Shown piece after piece: positions 53,146 through 63,173 of a stretch of 64,000 nucleotides of DNA; position 1 is the first letter of the stretch; each line of letters begins with the position of its first letter. The notes beneath the pieces were generated by a model. It worked only from the letters and a program-made list of their open reading frames with translations, was not told the origin of the DNA and did not search any database. Origin of the DNA: Actinomadura latina NBRC 106108 (lineage in GTDB: Bacteria; Actinomycetota; Actinomycetes; Streptosporangiales; Streptosporangiaceae); assembly GCF_001552195.1 (NCBI RefSeq), contig NZ_BCQS01000003.1, positions 372,001 through 436,000 on the forward strand, written 5' to 3'. Both the position numbers and the translations under genes were made by a program.

Positions 53146-53943
53146 ATGACCATCGAGATGCTCCTCGCCGCCCTGATCGGCGGCGCGATCGGCCTTGCCG
53201 AGTTCGTCGCGCGCTACCGCGACAAGCCCGTCTCCGCCCTCCTGTCCCCCGGCGGCCTGCTGTTCGTCTTCGTCAACGCCAGCGCGTCCATCATCGCGCT
53301 GATCGCGGTGACCGCCGCGGGCTGGACGTTCGGCCTGCCCCCCGAAACGCCCCCGGCGAGCCTCATGGTCGTCCGGGTGATCGCCGCCGGCATCGGGTCC
53401 GCGGCCCTCCTGCGGATGTCGTTCGCCCCCGCGCACAGCAGGGCCGCCGGGACCGGCCCCATCACCGTCCTCAACGGCATCCTCCGGCTCGCGGACGGCG
53501 AACTGGAGCGCAAGCGCGCGCTCAGCAGGCTGTCGCACGACGACCTGTCGGGGCTGTCGTTCGAACGCGACCACGCGGCCCTCGCCGAACTGTGCTGCCA
53601 CCTCATGCGCGAGTTCGACCTGTCCGAGGCGCAGCGGCTCGGCGGGCTCGCCGCCGAACTCAGCCACCGCGACGACCTCACCGACGCCGACAAGCTCGAC
53701 TGCTGGGGCCTGGAGCTGACCCGCCTCGTCGGCGAGCGCGCCCTCCGGCAGGCCGCGCGGCGGCTCCGGGACCGTCCCCGCGACGACCCCGGCCCCGCCG
53801 CGCCCGACGAGCGCGCCCCGGTGCCCGACACCGACCACCCCGTGGAGACCGTGCCGCCGCCCCGCTCACCCGTCGCCAAGACCTCCCGCCTCGCCGCGAG
53901 CACCGCCGCCCGGACGGAGCGCAAGTCGTTCAGCGACGTCTGA
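53146..53943 (+). CDS. Membrane protein, unknown function
   Basis: 265 residues: two or three hydrophobic helices in the first 95 residues, then a charged cytosolic domain and a Pro-rich, disordered tail. AGAGGAA precedes the ATG. Not recognised. Followed by an excellent terminator, so it closes a two-gene transcript with the small gene. Confidence 0.65.
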   Translation: MTIEMLLAALIGGAIGLAEFVARYRDKPVSALLSPGGLLFVFVNASASIIALIAVTAAGWTFGLPPETPPASLMVVRVIAAGIGSAALLRMSFAPAHSRAAGTGPITVLNGILRLADGELERKRALSRLSHDDLSGLSFERDHAALAELCCHLMREFDLSEAQRLGGLAAELSHRDDLTDADKLDCWGLELTRLVGERALRQAARRLRDRPRDDPGPAAPDERAPVPDTDHPVETVPPPRSPVAKTSRLAASTAARTERKSFSDV

Positions 53944-53952
53944 TACCCGGAG

Positions 53953-53992
53953 AAATACCGGTGCGTCCCTTTGCCGGGCGCACCGGTATTTT
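53953..53992 (+). terminator. Intrinsic terminator with T tract
   Basis: Perfect 13-bp stem (53953-53965 with 53979-53991), 13-nt loop and TTTT; one of the clearest terminators in the window. Confidence 0.92.
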
Positions 53993-54006
53993 CGCGGAAA
54001 CGGCCA

Positions 54007-54201
54007 CTACCTCGGCCGGACGGCGGACGGGACGGTATCGCTCTCGTCCCGCTCTTCCAGGGTCGCCGCAATTCGGTGCAGCGCTTCCGCCAGCGATACG
54101 AGCGCCTGTACCTGGGCGGCCGCCATGAGATTTCCCGGCGACGGATCGGCGGCCTGCGCCTCCGCGGCCGCGTCGCACGCCTGCTGGCTCCACCAATGCA
54201 C
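54007..54201 (-). CDS. Small helical protein, unknown function
   Basis: 64 residues from GTG 54201: WWSQQACDAAAEAQAADPSPGN, then a long helix ALVSLAEALHRIAATLEE. The pattern is conserved-looking and hydrophilic, like small actinobacterial proteins of unknown role. The ribosome binding site is weak. Confidence 0.5.
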   Translation of the reverse strand: MHWWSQQACDAAAEAQAADPSPGNLMAAAQVQALVSLAEALHRIAATLEERDESDTVPSAVRPR

Positions 54202-54286
54202 GCGGCGATGCTATTCGAGCCGCCGAATGCGGCACCCGCCGCCGCGCCGCCGCATTACCGACACCGGAATGGAAAGGGCCAGACAC

Positions 54287-54538
54287 GTGAACCCAGGACC
54301 GCGGGCGGCGCCCGCCGGCCGCCGGCCGCCGCGCTGGGCCGGCAAACCGGTGCGCCGGCTGACCGCCGCCGAACTGGCCGAGGCCCTCGCCTACCTGGAA
54401 CGGCACCGCCCCGACGACGACGTCCTCGGCCGCGCCCTCGCCGCCGAGTTCGCCCGCCGCACCGCCGCCGCCGAGTTCGCCGACCGGACCGCCACCACCC
54501 GTCCGCCCCGCCGCGGCCGCCCGCCCGACCCGTCCTGA
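54287..54538 (+). CDS. Small Arg-rich protein, unknown function
   Basis: 83 residues from GTG 54287; GGAAAGGG upstream decides the start over ATG 54269. Contains helix LTAAELAEALAYLERH and Arg/Pro-rich ends. Not recognised. Confidence 0.5.
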   Translation: MNPGPRAAPAGRRPPRWAGKPVRRLTAAELAEALAYLERHRPDDDVLGRALAAEFARRTAAAEFADRTATTRPPRRGRPPDPS

Positions 54539-54635
54539 ACCCGCGCCGCCGCGGTCCTGGCATTCGAGGCGCCGTTGATGCTTGCGGTTGCGGGGCGGTA
54601 CTGCGCTCCGCGGGGCGCGGATCGGCGTCCGGAGC

Positions 54636-55877
54636 TCAGGTGGCGGGAGTCGGCTGCGCGGGGTTTCGCGCGTCGGCGGCGGCCGTGGGACGGCGGTGCC
54701 TCAGCATAGGGACGCTAAGGAAGGTGAACGTGCTCATGACCAGGAAGTACGGCGTCGTTCCCGCGTCCAGGAGGAAGCCTCCGGCGAAAGGGCCCAGGAA
54801 GAAGCCGAGCTGCCGTACCTCCGACAGGCCGAAGTAGGCGCCCTTGTGCTCGCCGGACGCCAGTTCGTGGACGGCCATGTCCGGCATCGGCAGCAGGATG
54901 CCCTCGCCGATCGTCCAGAAGACGATGCCGGCGTACAGCCAGGCCAGGCCGGACGGGCTCGACCAGAAGCACGCGAACGCGAGCGTGAAGTTCGCGGCGC
55001 CCAGCACGACCATGGCGGTGCGGCCGACCCGCCCCGACACCCGGTCGATCGGGAGTTGCAGCGCCAGGGCGAGGACGGCGTTGGTGATGAACAGGACGGC
55101 GAAGTACCCCTCCGTGCGGTCGCCGTACTGGCCCTTCATGTAGAGGGGGATCATCGACTCCAGCTGGGAGAAGACGAAGAACACCACGATGCCGCCGGTG
55201 ACGACCGCGAGCAGCCGCCGGTCGCGGAGCGTCGCCGCGACCGACTCGCGCGGGGACGGCCCGCCTCCCCCGCCGCGCGGCGGCCGCAGCGCCACCAGAT
55301 CCCGGTTCCGCACCAGCACGAGGACCAGATACGACGCGTAGAAGAACGCCGGGACGGCGAAGAACGCCACCGGGCCGGCGTGGTACAGCGCCCCGCCGAT
55401 CGCGGGCCCGCCGATGGCGCCCGCGCACAGCGTCATGTACCGCACCCGGAACATGCGCCCCTCCGCGTGCCCGGGGGACTCGTCCGCCGCGTGCGACAGC
55501 AGCTTCTTCGCGCCCGGCTCCACCATCAGCCGCGCGCCGCCCAGCAGCAGGAACAGCACCACGATCGCCGCCGCCCCGCGGACCGACGCCAGCAGCCCGT
55601 ACACCGCGACGTAGCACACCAGCCCGGCCCGCATCAGCGGGACCGCGCCGAGCCGGTCGACGACCATCCCGCCGAGCAGCCCGCCGAACGCGGCGATGAG
55701 CGCGACCGCGCCGACGACGGCGCCCACGGCGGGCCTGCCGAGGCCCGTGTGCTCGCTCAGGTACAGCGGCGCGAACGGCATCGCGGCGAAGAACGCGAGC
55801 GAGTTCAGCAGCGCGCCGCCCTCCAGCAGCCGCTGCGTCGGGGTGAGCCGCCATAACGGCGTCCGCGGCTCCGGCAT
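54636..55877 (-). CDS. MFS transporter
   Basis: 413 residues with 12 predicted helices, DHA1-like drug-efflux type. Motif A-like GGMVVDRLGAVPLMRAG follows helix 2. GGGAGGT precedes the ATG at 55877. Substrate unknown. It diverges from the DUF488 gene. Confidence 0.9.
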   Translation of the reverse strand: MPEPRTPLWRLTPTQRLLEGGALLNSLAFFAAMPFAPLYLSEHTGLGRPAVGAVVGAVALIAAFGGLLGGMVVDRLGAVPLMRAGLVCYVAVYGLLASVRGAAAIVVLFLLLGGARLMVEPGAKKLLSHAADESPGHAEGRMFRVRYMTLCAGAIGGPAIGGALYHAGPVAFFAVPAFFYASYLVLVLVRNRDLVALRPPRGGGGGPSPRESVAATLRDRRLLAVVTGGIVVFFVFSQLESMIPLYMKGQYGDRTEGYFAVLFITNAVLALALQLPIDRVSGRVGRTAMVVLGAANFTLAFACFWSSPSGLAWLYAGIVFWTIGEGILLPMPDMAVHELASGEHKGAYFGLSEVRQLGFFLGPFAGGFLLDAGTTPYFLVMSTFTFLSVPMLRHRRPTAAADARNPAQPTPAT

Positions 55878-55968
55878 GCGACCTCCCCGCTGAGCGGAAC
55901 GGGCCGAGGCTACGACGCGGCACCGACAAAACCGCACATCGCTTCGGCGGACGGGGTAAGGAGGAGGC

Positions 55969-56325
55969 ATGGAGGTCAAACTGCGCAGGGTGTACGAGCC
56001 CGCGTCGTCCGAGGACGGCAAGCGGGTGCTGGTCGATCGCGTGTGGCCGCGCGGGCTGTCCAAGGACAAGGCCCGCCTGGACGAGTGGGAGAAGGACGTC
56101 GCCCCCTCGACGGAGCTGCGCAAGTGGTACGGCCACGACGTGGACAGGTTCGACGAGTTCATCGACCGCTACGACGCCGAACTGCGCGACCCCGGCCGCG
56201 CCGCCGCCTTCGACCGGCTCCGCGACCTGGCCGGCGACGGCACGATCACCCTGCTCACCGCGACCAAGGACATCGACCACAGCCAGGCCGCCGTCCTCGC
56301 CGCCCGCCTCCGCGACACCGCCTGA
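55969..56325 (+). CDS. DUF488 family protein
   Basis: 118 residues: RVYEPASSEDGKRVLVDRVWPRGLSKDK and a C-terminal ITLLTATKD are the DUF488 signature (small cytosolic, rhodanese-like fold proposed). Function unknown. Confidence 0.9.
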   Translation: MEVKLRRVYEPASSEDGKRVLVDRVWPRGLSKDKARLDEWEKDVAPSTELRKWYGHDVDRFDEFIDRYDAELRDPGRAAAFDRLRDLAGDGTITLLTATKDIDHSQAAVLAARLRDTA

Positions 56326-56618
56326 CCCTGCTGAGTTCGCGAGCCCGGCCGGCACCCGCTGCGGCCGGGCCGTCCGGCGTGCCGAGGGACGTTCTGAAGG
56401 ACGTTCTGCGGGACGTTCTGAATTTTTCGGCGAACTTGATGGAACGATCCCCTTTTAAGGGAATTTTCATGGACGTTCCAAGATGGCTGTTCGTGGCCTC
56501 GATGCGTCCTTAATTGTTCCGCTCCAAGTGGTTCATTGATGTTGAAAACCGCTGATTGACTCCGCTGACCAGGCAATTTTACGCTCCCTTTGCGCAGGCT
56601 CCAGCGAGGAGGAATCGC
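56326..56618 (+). promoter_or_regulatory. Upstream region of the DUF4360 pair with repeats and a promoter
   Basis: Three tandem copies of a 12-bp unit GGACGTTCTGAA (second copy ends CG) fill 56387-56422, followed by an AT-rich block with TCCCCTTTTAAGGGA near 56449. TTGACT (56556-56561) and TACGCT (56580-56585), 18 bp apart, form a plausible promoter 34 bp before the start. Confidence 0.5.
56387..56422 (+). repeat. 12-bp tandem repeat, three copies
   Basis: GGACGTTCTGAA, GGACGTTCTGCG and GGACGTTCTGAA are directly adjacent; a further GGACGTTC occurs at about 56472. Confidence 0.9.
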
Positions 56619-57284
56619 ATGCGTAAAGGGATTGCCGTTTCCGCTGCCGCCGCAATTGCCGGGATCGCCGTGACCGCCGTGACCGCCGGGATCGCCGCGC
56701 CGGCCTCCGCCGCCCCGCTCCGGCGCGGCCCGGACGGCGTGACGATCGAGATCGCGACCGTCAACGGGTCCGGGTGCCCGGCCGGGACCGCCGCGGTCGC
56801 CGTATCGGACGACAAGGAGGCGTTCACCGTCACCTACAGCGACTACATGGCCCAGGCGGGCGGTTCCTCAAGCCCGACCGAGTTCCGGAAGAACTGCCAG
56901 ATCAGCATGAAGGTGCACGTCCCGCAGGGGTTCACCTACGCGATCGCATCCAGCGACTACCGCGGGTTCGCGTGGCTGGAGCCCGGCGCCAGCGCCATTG
57001 AGAAGGCGAGCTACTACTTCCAGGGCATGCCGCAGACCTCCGCGATCTCGCACAACCTGAAGGGCGAGTACGCCGACAACTGGCAGTTCACCGACACCAA
57101 CGACGTGGCGCAACTCGTCTACAAGCCGTGCGGCGAGGAGCGCAACTTCAACATCAACACGGAACTGCGGGTGCTCAGGGGCACCTCCGACCCGTCGCTG
57201 ACGAGCTTCATCTCCATGGACTCGACCGACGGCAGCATCAACACCACCTACCACTTCTCCTGGATGCAATGCCCCCCGTGGTGA
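56619..57284 (+). CDS. Secreted DUF4360 protein, copy 1
   Basis: 221 residues with a Sec signal peptide ending PASAAP. Mature part: ATVNGSGCPAGTAAV, FRKNCQISMKVHVPQGFTYAI, KPCGEERNFNINTELR and C-terminal MQCPP, the four-Cys DUF4360 pattern, so probably two disulfides. Exported protein of unknown function. GAGGAGG upstream. Paralogue of the next gene. Confidence 0.9.
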   Translation: MRKGIAVSAAAAIAGIAVTAVTAGIAAPASAAPLRRGPDGVTIEIATVNGSGCPAGTAAVAVSDDKEAFTVTYSDYMAQAGGSSSPTEFRKNCQISMKVHVPQGFTYAIASSDYRGFAWLEPGASAIEKASYYFQGMPQTSAISHNLKGEYADNWQFTDTNDVAQLVYKPCGEERNFNINTELRVLRGTSDPSLTSFISMDSTDGSINTTYHFSWMQCPPW

Positions 57285-57355
57285 ACGCCCCGTGGCGACA
57301 AAGCCCGTGGTGGACACATCGCGGTAAGGAGCCCCGAGTAAAGGAGTAACGACCG

Positions 57356-58006
57356 ATGCGCAAAGGACTGACCGTCTCGGCGGCCTGCGCGGCCGCCCTG
57401 GCGCTGCCGCTGTCGGCGGCCCCCGCCTCCGCCGCACCCGCCGACCCGGCGCCGCCCGACCGGATCGTCATCGACGTCCTCACCGTGAACGGGTCCGGCT
57501 GCGCGGCCGGCACCGCCGCGGTCGCGACGGCGAGCGACAACACCGCGTTCACCGTCACCTACAGCGACTACCTGGCCCAGGCCGGCGGGAACTCGAACCC
57601 GACGGACTTCCGCAAGAACTGCCAGATCAACCTGCGGGTGCACGTGCCGCAGGGGTTCACCTACGCGATCGCCGGCGCCGACTACCGGGGCTTCGCGTAC
57701 CTGGCGGACGGCGCGTCCGGCATGGAGAAGGCGAACTACTACCACCAGGGCATGGCGCAGACGACGCCGGTCAGCCACACGATCAAGGGCGCCTACTCGG
57801 ACAACTGGCAGTTCTCCGACCGGACGCCCGTCACCGAACTCGTGTTCGCGCCCTGCGGCGAGGACCGCAACTTCAACATCAACACCGAGCTGCGGGTGTA
57901 CCAGGGCAGCTCGGACGCGTCGCAGACCAGCTTCATGACCTTCGACTCGGCCGACGGCGGCGTCAAGACCACATACCACTTCGCGTGGAAGAAGTGCCCG
58001 GGCTGA
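57356..58006 (+). CDS. Secreted DUF4360 protein, copy 2
   Basis: 216 residues, same signal-peptide/DUF4360 plan as the preceding gene with all four Cys (GSGC, KNCQ, APCGEDRNFNINTELR, KKCPG). High similarity shows a tandem duplication; both are intact and may be cotranscribed across the 71-bp gap, which holds repeated CCCGTGG. Confidence 0.9.
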   Translation: MRKGLTVSAACAAALALPLSAAPASAAPADPAPPDRIVIDVLTVNGSGCAAGTAAVATASDNTAFTVTYSDYLAQAGGNSNPTDFRKNCQINLRVHVPQGFTYAIAGADYRGFAYLADGASGMEKANYYHQGMAQTTPVSHTIKGAYSDNWQFSDRTPVTELVFAPCGEDRNFNINTELRVYQGSSDASQTSFMTFDSADGGVKTTYHFAWKKCPG

Positions 58007-59626
<1,620 letters not shown>

Positions 59627-59637
59627 CCCAACCTGAC

Positions 59638-59676
59638 CGGAACCGCGGGTTCCGATCCACTTGCCCCTCCGGGGGC
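59638..59676 (+). terminator. Double hairpin after gdhA
   Basis: CGGAACC/GGTTCCG (59638-59654) followed by GCCCC/GGGGC (59663-59676), starting 12 bases after the stop. Confidence 0.6.
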
Positions 59677-59825
59677 GGGCGCCTTCAACGGCGAGGGCCC
59701 CGCCCACCCCGGCCTCCTCAGAGAGCGTCCTTCAACGACGAAGGCCCACCCACCGAGCCTCCCCAGTCTTCCCGCGCACTCAGCTCCCCTCCCCGACTCT
59801 CGCGCGCCCTTTGCCCTGTCTCCCC

Positions 59826-60200
59826 GCGTCCTCGGCCTCCGCGTGTCTTGGGGTCTTCGCGTGTCTGCGGCCTCCCCGTGTCTGCGGCCTCCCCGTGTCT
59901 GCGGCCTCCCCGTGTCTGCGGCCTCCGCATGTCTTGGGTCTCCGCATGTCTTGGGTCTTCGCGTGTCCTCGGTCTTCGCGTATCTCCGGCATCCGTGTGT
60001 CTGCGGCGTCCGTGTGTCTGCGGCGTCCGCGTATCGCCGGCGTCCGTGTGTCATCGAGCCCTGCGTGTCCTCGGCGCCCGCGTGTTGTTGGGGTCCGTGT
60101 GTCTCCGGGCTCCGCGTGTCCACAGGTCCGCGTATCTGGGCGTTCGCGTGTCGTCGGGCGTCCGTGTGTCATCGGCTTCTTTGCGTGTCCGGTTTGCCGC
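59826..60200 (+). repeat. 17-bp tandem array, about 20 degenerate copies
   Basis: Three perfect copies of CCGTGTCTGCGGCCTCC at 59876, 59893 and 59910, with a one-mismatch copy before, and progressively diverged copies (GCATGTCTTGGGTCTCC and similar) on both sides. Because 17 is not a multiple of three the array opens repetitive frames on both strands. No gene is called from 59627 to 60393. Confidence 0.9.
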
Positions 60201-60393
60201 GTGCTCAGGTCTCGCTGTGCCCTCGGCTCTGTGCGCACCCGGTCTCCCTGCGGCCCGGCTTCTCCTCACCGAGGGTCCTCTGTGCGTCGAACTCGTGTCG
60301 CTACTAAAGCGATAGACGCCTGGTGAAGGTTCACTTGCCACGTCCGGCACCTCGGCTAGGCGATTCTTCCGCTATCCGGGGCACGGACGGGAA

Positions 60394-60930
60394 GTGGAGA
60401 CGCATGCGCGAAGAGGGCGCGGCAGGCTTGTGCTCCGGACGGTCCTGCGCACGGCGTTGACGACGCTGTGCCTGCTGGCCGCCTACTTCGCCGCCCCGCT
60501 GACAAGGGCGTTCACGTTGGTGACCGCCGTGGTGCTGGGATGTGCCCTGGTCGCGCTTGGGGCGGTCGTCTGGTGGCAGGCGCGAGCGATCGTGCGGTCG
60601 CCCTCACCGCGGCTGCGGACGATCGAGGCGCTCGCGACGTCCGTTCCGGCGTTCTTGGTGGTCTTCGCCGCGGGTTACTGCCTGATGGAGAACGGTGCGC
60701 CGGGGGCCTTCTCCGAACCGCTGACGCATCTTGACGCCCTGTACTTCACCATGACCGTGTTCTCGTCGGTCGGGTTCGGAGACATCGTGCCGCGGTCGCA
60801 GGCGGCGCGGGCGCTGACGTCGGCGCAGATGCTCGGAGACCTCGTCTTCCTCGGGTTCGTCGTGAAGGTTCTGGTCGATGCGATGCGCAGGGGCGTCCAA
60901 CACCAGGGAGGCGGGGACGGCGATTCGTAA
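60394..60930 (+). CDS. Potassium channel family protein
   Basis: 178 residues from GTG 60394. Four hydrophobic segments; the pore loop ALYFTMTVFSSVGFGDI carries a K+ selectivity-like filter (S-V-G-F-G-D, where canonical is T-V-G-Y-G-D). No RCK domain follows. Phe in place of Tyr in the filter is common in bacterial two-helix-pore proteins. Role unknown. Confidence 0.88.
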   Translation: METHARRGRGRLVLRTVLRTALTTLCLLAAYFAAPLTRAFTLVTAVVLGCALVALGAVVWWQARAIVRSPSPRLRTIEALATSVPAFLVVFAAGYCLMENGAPGAFSEPLTHLDALYFTMTVFSSVGFGDIVPRSQAARALTSAQMLGDLVFLGFVVKVLVDAMRRGVQHQGGGDGDS

Positions 60931-61020
60931 CCCGCTACCTGGATCTCCGGTGTCTCTGAGGCCCGGCGTGCCGAGGAGGACGGGCGCTCGTGATGAGTGA
61001 ACCCGCCGGCAGGTGGAGAA

Positions 61021-61047
61021 GCCCCCGGAAGTCGTCCGACCGGGGGC
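61021..61047. terminator. Terminator hairpin after the K+ channel gene
   Basis: GCCCCCGG/CCGGGGGC with an 11-nt loop, 90 bases after the stop. Confidence 0.6.
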
Positions 61048-61124
61048 CTCTCAGCTTCACGACCTACGCCCGAAAGGGCTCAGACCATAGACCACCTTCC
61101 TCCCGATATCCGCCAGGTCTGGTA

Positions 61125-61150
61125 CCTCCCGGCCGTCGCGGGCCGGGAGG
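61125..61150 (-). terminator. Terminator after the second HATPase gene
   Basis: Perfect 10-bp stem (CCTCCCGGCC/GGCCGGGAGG) with loop GTCGCG, three bases past the minus-strand stop. Confidence 0.8.
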
Positions 61151-61152
61151 GG

Positions 61153-61584
61153 TCACAGGACGGCGTAGACGGCTTTGCCGCCGTTCTCCCGCCGTACTCC
61201 GCAGTGGACGGCCAACGTCTCGACGATCCCGAGCCCTCTTCCGCTGACGTCCATGGGGCCGGGCAGTCTTCGCTGCGGCAGGTCGGCGGACTCGTCCCAG
61301 ACCTCGACCGTGATGTGGCCCGGCACGTCCTCGGCGACTGTCACCCGGATCCCGGTGTGCTCGGCTGCGTGAACCGAGTTGGTCACCAGTTCGGACACGA
61401 CGAGACAGACATTCTCCGCCTTTTCTCCCGTACATCCCAGGGCGAGAGAGGCCTGCTTGGCGGCCTTCCGGGCAATTCCGACAGTTGCCGGTGTCGCGAG
61501 ATAGGTGAAGGTGAACCTCCGATCCCGGGACGTCCGGAGTGCCCGTGGGAATGGTGTGATCTTGTTTTCAGGAGTCGTGCTCAT
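61153..61584 (-). CDS. HATPase domain protein (anti-sigma/RsbW-like), module 2
   Basis: 143 residues from the ATG at 61584. N box SELVTNSVHAA, EVWDESADLP and GRGLGIVET are intact. Same gene type and divergent position relative to an Scr1 regulator as at 36241, but here the HATPase is on the minus strand, so the module is inverted. Confidence 0.9.
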   Translation of the reverse strand: MSTTPENKITPFPRALRTSRDRRFTFTYLATPATVGIARKAAKQASLALGCTGEKAENVCLVVSELVTNSVHAAEHTGIRVTVAEDVPGHITVEVWDESADLPQRRLPGPMDVSGRGLGIVETLAVHCGVRRENGGKAVYAVL

Positions 61585-61696
61585 CGGTCCGCTTCCGCTG
61601 CGTCCTATGAATGCACCTTCAGATTGACGTCCATGACTTGGGCTGGCTATATGAATGTCTGGTACTTCGAGATATACCAACCATGGAGGGTCAGAC

Positions 61697-62521
61697 ATGC
61701 CCCCATCTGTCCCCATAGATCCCCGCCAGAGCATGAAAGCCCAGCTGGCCTACACGCTGCGGCTGATGCGCGAGGCGAGGAGCATGAGCCAGAACGACCT
61801 GGCGAAGGAGCTGTACACGACTCGCGAGACCATCGCCGCCTACGAAAGCCAGCGGAACCGTCCCGACGAAGACTTCTGCAAGAAACTGGACGAGTTCTTC
61901 GGAACCGGTGAAATGTTCCGTGGACTCTGGTACCACGCCCAGCGCGAGCACCTCAACGAGTGGTTCGAGGCCTACATCGCCCACGAAAACGAGGCCACCG
62001 AGATACGGACCTTCCAGCCGCTCTACATCCCCGGCCTACTCCAGACCGAGGGTTACATGCGGGCCATCACCCCGAACAAACAGATGGACGACGGCTGGAT
62101 CACCCAACGGCTGGCTCGCCGAGACATCCTCACTCGGGATACGAACCAACCCCACCTCTTCGTAGTTCTCGACCATGCCGCCATCCTTCGGCGCTGGCGT
62201 GACGTGAGCATCATGGAGGAGCAACTCGACTATCTCCTCGACGCCGGAGAAGAGGATCAGGTCCACATCCAAGCAGTGCAGATCACCGATGGGTGGCACC
62301 CCGGGTTCGACGGGGCGATGGTCGTTCTCACCAAGAAGGATCGGAGCCGCATCGGGTACGTAGAAGCCCAATTCGGTGGGAGACTGATCGAAGATCCGGC
62401 CGAAGTCACCCGGCTGGGAGTCCGGTTCGACGAGATCAGGTGCCATGCGCTGTCTGAAGAGGCCACGCGGAATCTGATCCGGAAGACGATGGAGACGATG
62501 CGGGATGATCCAATGGCGTAA
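61697..62521 (+). CDS. Scr1-type HTH regulator with DUF5753 domain, module 2
   Basis: 274 residues from the ATG at 61697 (GGAGGG upstream). HTH LMREARSMSQNDLAKELY...AAYESQRNRP, then DUF5753 with LYIPGLLQTEGYMRA, RRDIL and the closing NLIRKTM. A paralogue of the regulator at 35290. It overlaps DUF397 by 17 bases. Confidence 0.92.
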   Translation: MPPSVPIDPRQSMKAQLAYTLRLMREARSMSQNDLAKELYTTRETIAAYESQRNRPDEDFCKKLDEFFGTGEMFRGLWYHAQREHLNEWFEAYIAHENEATEIRTFQPLYIPGLLQTEGYMRAITPNKQMDDGWITQRLARRDILTRDTNQPHLFVVLDHAAILRRWRDVSIMEEQLDYLLDAGEEDQVHIQAVQITDGWHPGFDGAMVVLTKKDRSRIGYVEAQFGGRLIEDPAEVTRLGVRFDEIRCHALSEEATRNLIRKTMETMRDDPMA

Positions 62522-62690
62522 GAGCACCCACAGCCAGGGTGGCGGAGGCGAGTGCGTCGAGGTCTCGGCCAACACCTCGATCCCCCTGATTCGGGACTCC
62601 AAGGATCCGGAGGGGCCGCGGTTGGCTCTGGAGCCGGGTGAGCTTGGGGCTCTTGTCGGCCGGATCAAGGCCGGCGACCTCGACTTGTAG
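62505..62690 (+). CDS. DUF397 small regulatory protein, module 2
   Basis: 61 residues: WRKSTHSQGGGGECVEV and IPLIRDSKDPEGPRLAL are the DUF397 signature. It starts inside the regulator gene, mirroring module 1. Confidence 0.92.
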   Translation: MIQWRKSTHSQGGGGECVEVSANTSIPLIRDSKDPEGPRLALEPGELGALVGRIKAGDLDL

Positions 62691-62771
62691 CTTCCCCCTG
62701 GGAGTCGGGCCACGAGTATCCCGAACCGGATTGCCGATCCGCGGAATTGTGGTGGGGGCGGCGCTGCGTAC

Positions 62772-62904
62772 GGGGCCGCCCCTCCAAAGTCAAGGGCGCT
62801 TCGCGTCGCTTCGCGATGGACTTCGTCCACCCTTGACTTTGGAGCCTCTGCGGCCCCTGAGTGCAGCTTTCGTCGGGCAGGCTCCGCCTGCCCTCTGCCC
62901 GACG
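62772..62904. repeat. Two large nested palindromes
   Basis: First: arms 62772-62779/62850-62857 (8 bp, GGGGCCGC) enclosing arms 62782-62796/62830-62844 (15 bp perfect), with a 33-nt loop. Second: arms 62871-62879/62896-62904 (CGTCGGGCA) enclosing GGCAGG/CCTGCC. Such structured blocks resemble dispersed intergenic repeat elements. Confidence 0.75.
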
Positions 62905-63161
62905 CGCCGCCCCCACCCGTCCAAGAGGGTTTATTCGAGCACGTCCGAGAAGCGAAGGGTATTCGTTTCGAGCTGGGCGTCGCTTTTTTGTCGCATCGGT
63001 GCCCTTGGCCTGGTCTGGGAAGGGCTGGTCTGCCTAGTTCGGGTCACCTAATCGCTCGACGGGCTCCCCGCGTCGTGTTGCGGGGTTTGGGGTGTCTGGG
63101 AGGTGACAATATTGGGGCTTGGGATTTGGGGTGGTGGGGGATATGTCTGGTCGGGGTTTTA

Positions 63162-63167
63162 TATAAT
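63162..63167 (+). promoter_or_regulatory. Perfect -10 box TATAAT before the DUF222 gene
   Basis: TATAAT ends seven bases before the ATG at 63174, so transcription would start at the ATG: a leaderless mRNA. No clear -35. Confidence 0.5.
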
Positions 63168-63173
63168 TGGGGC

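Larger units (their letters stand above)
62691..63173. other. Intergenic region with nested palindromes
   Basis: No gene seen. Holds the palindromic element at 62772-62904 (listed separately) and an AT-richer promoter region for the last gene. Confidence 0.6.
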
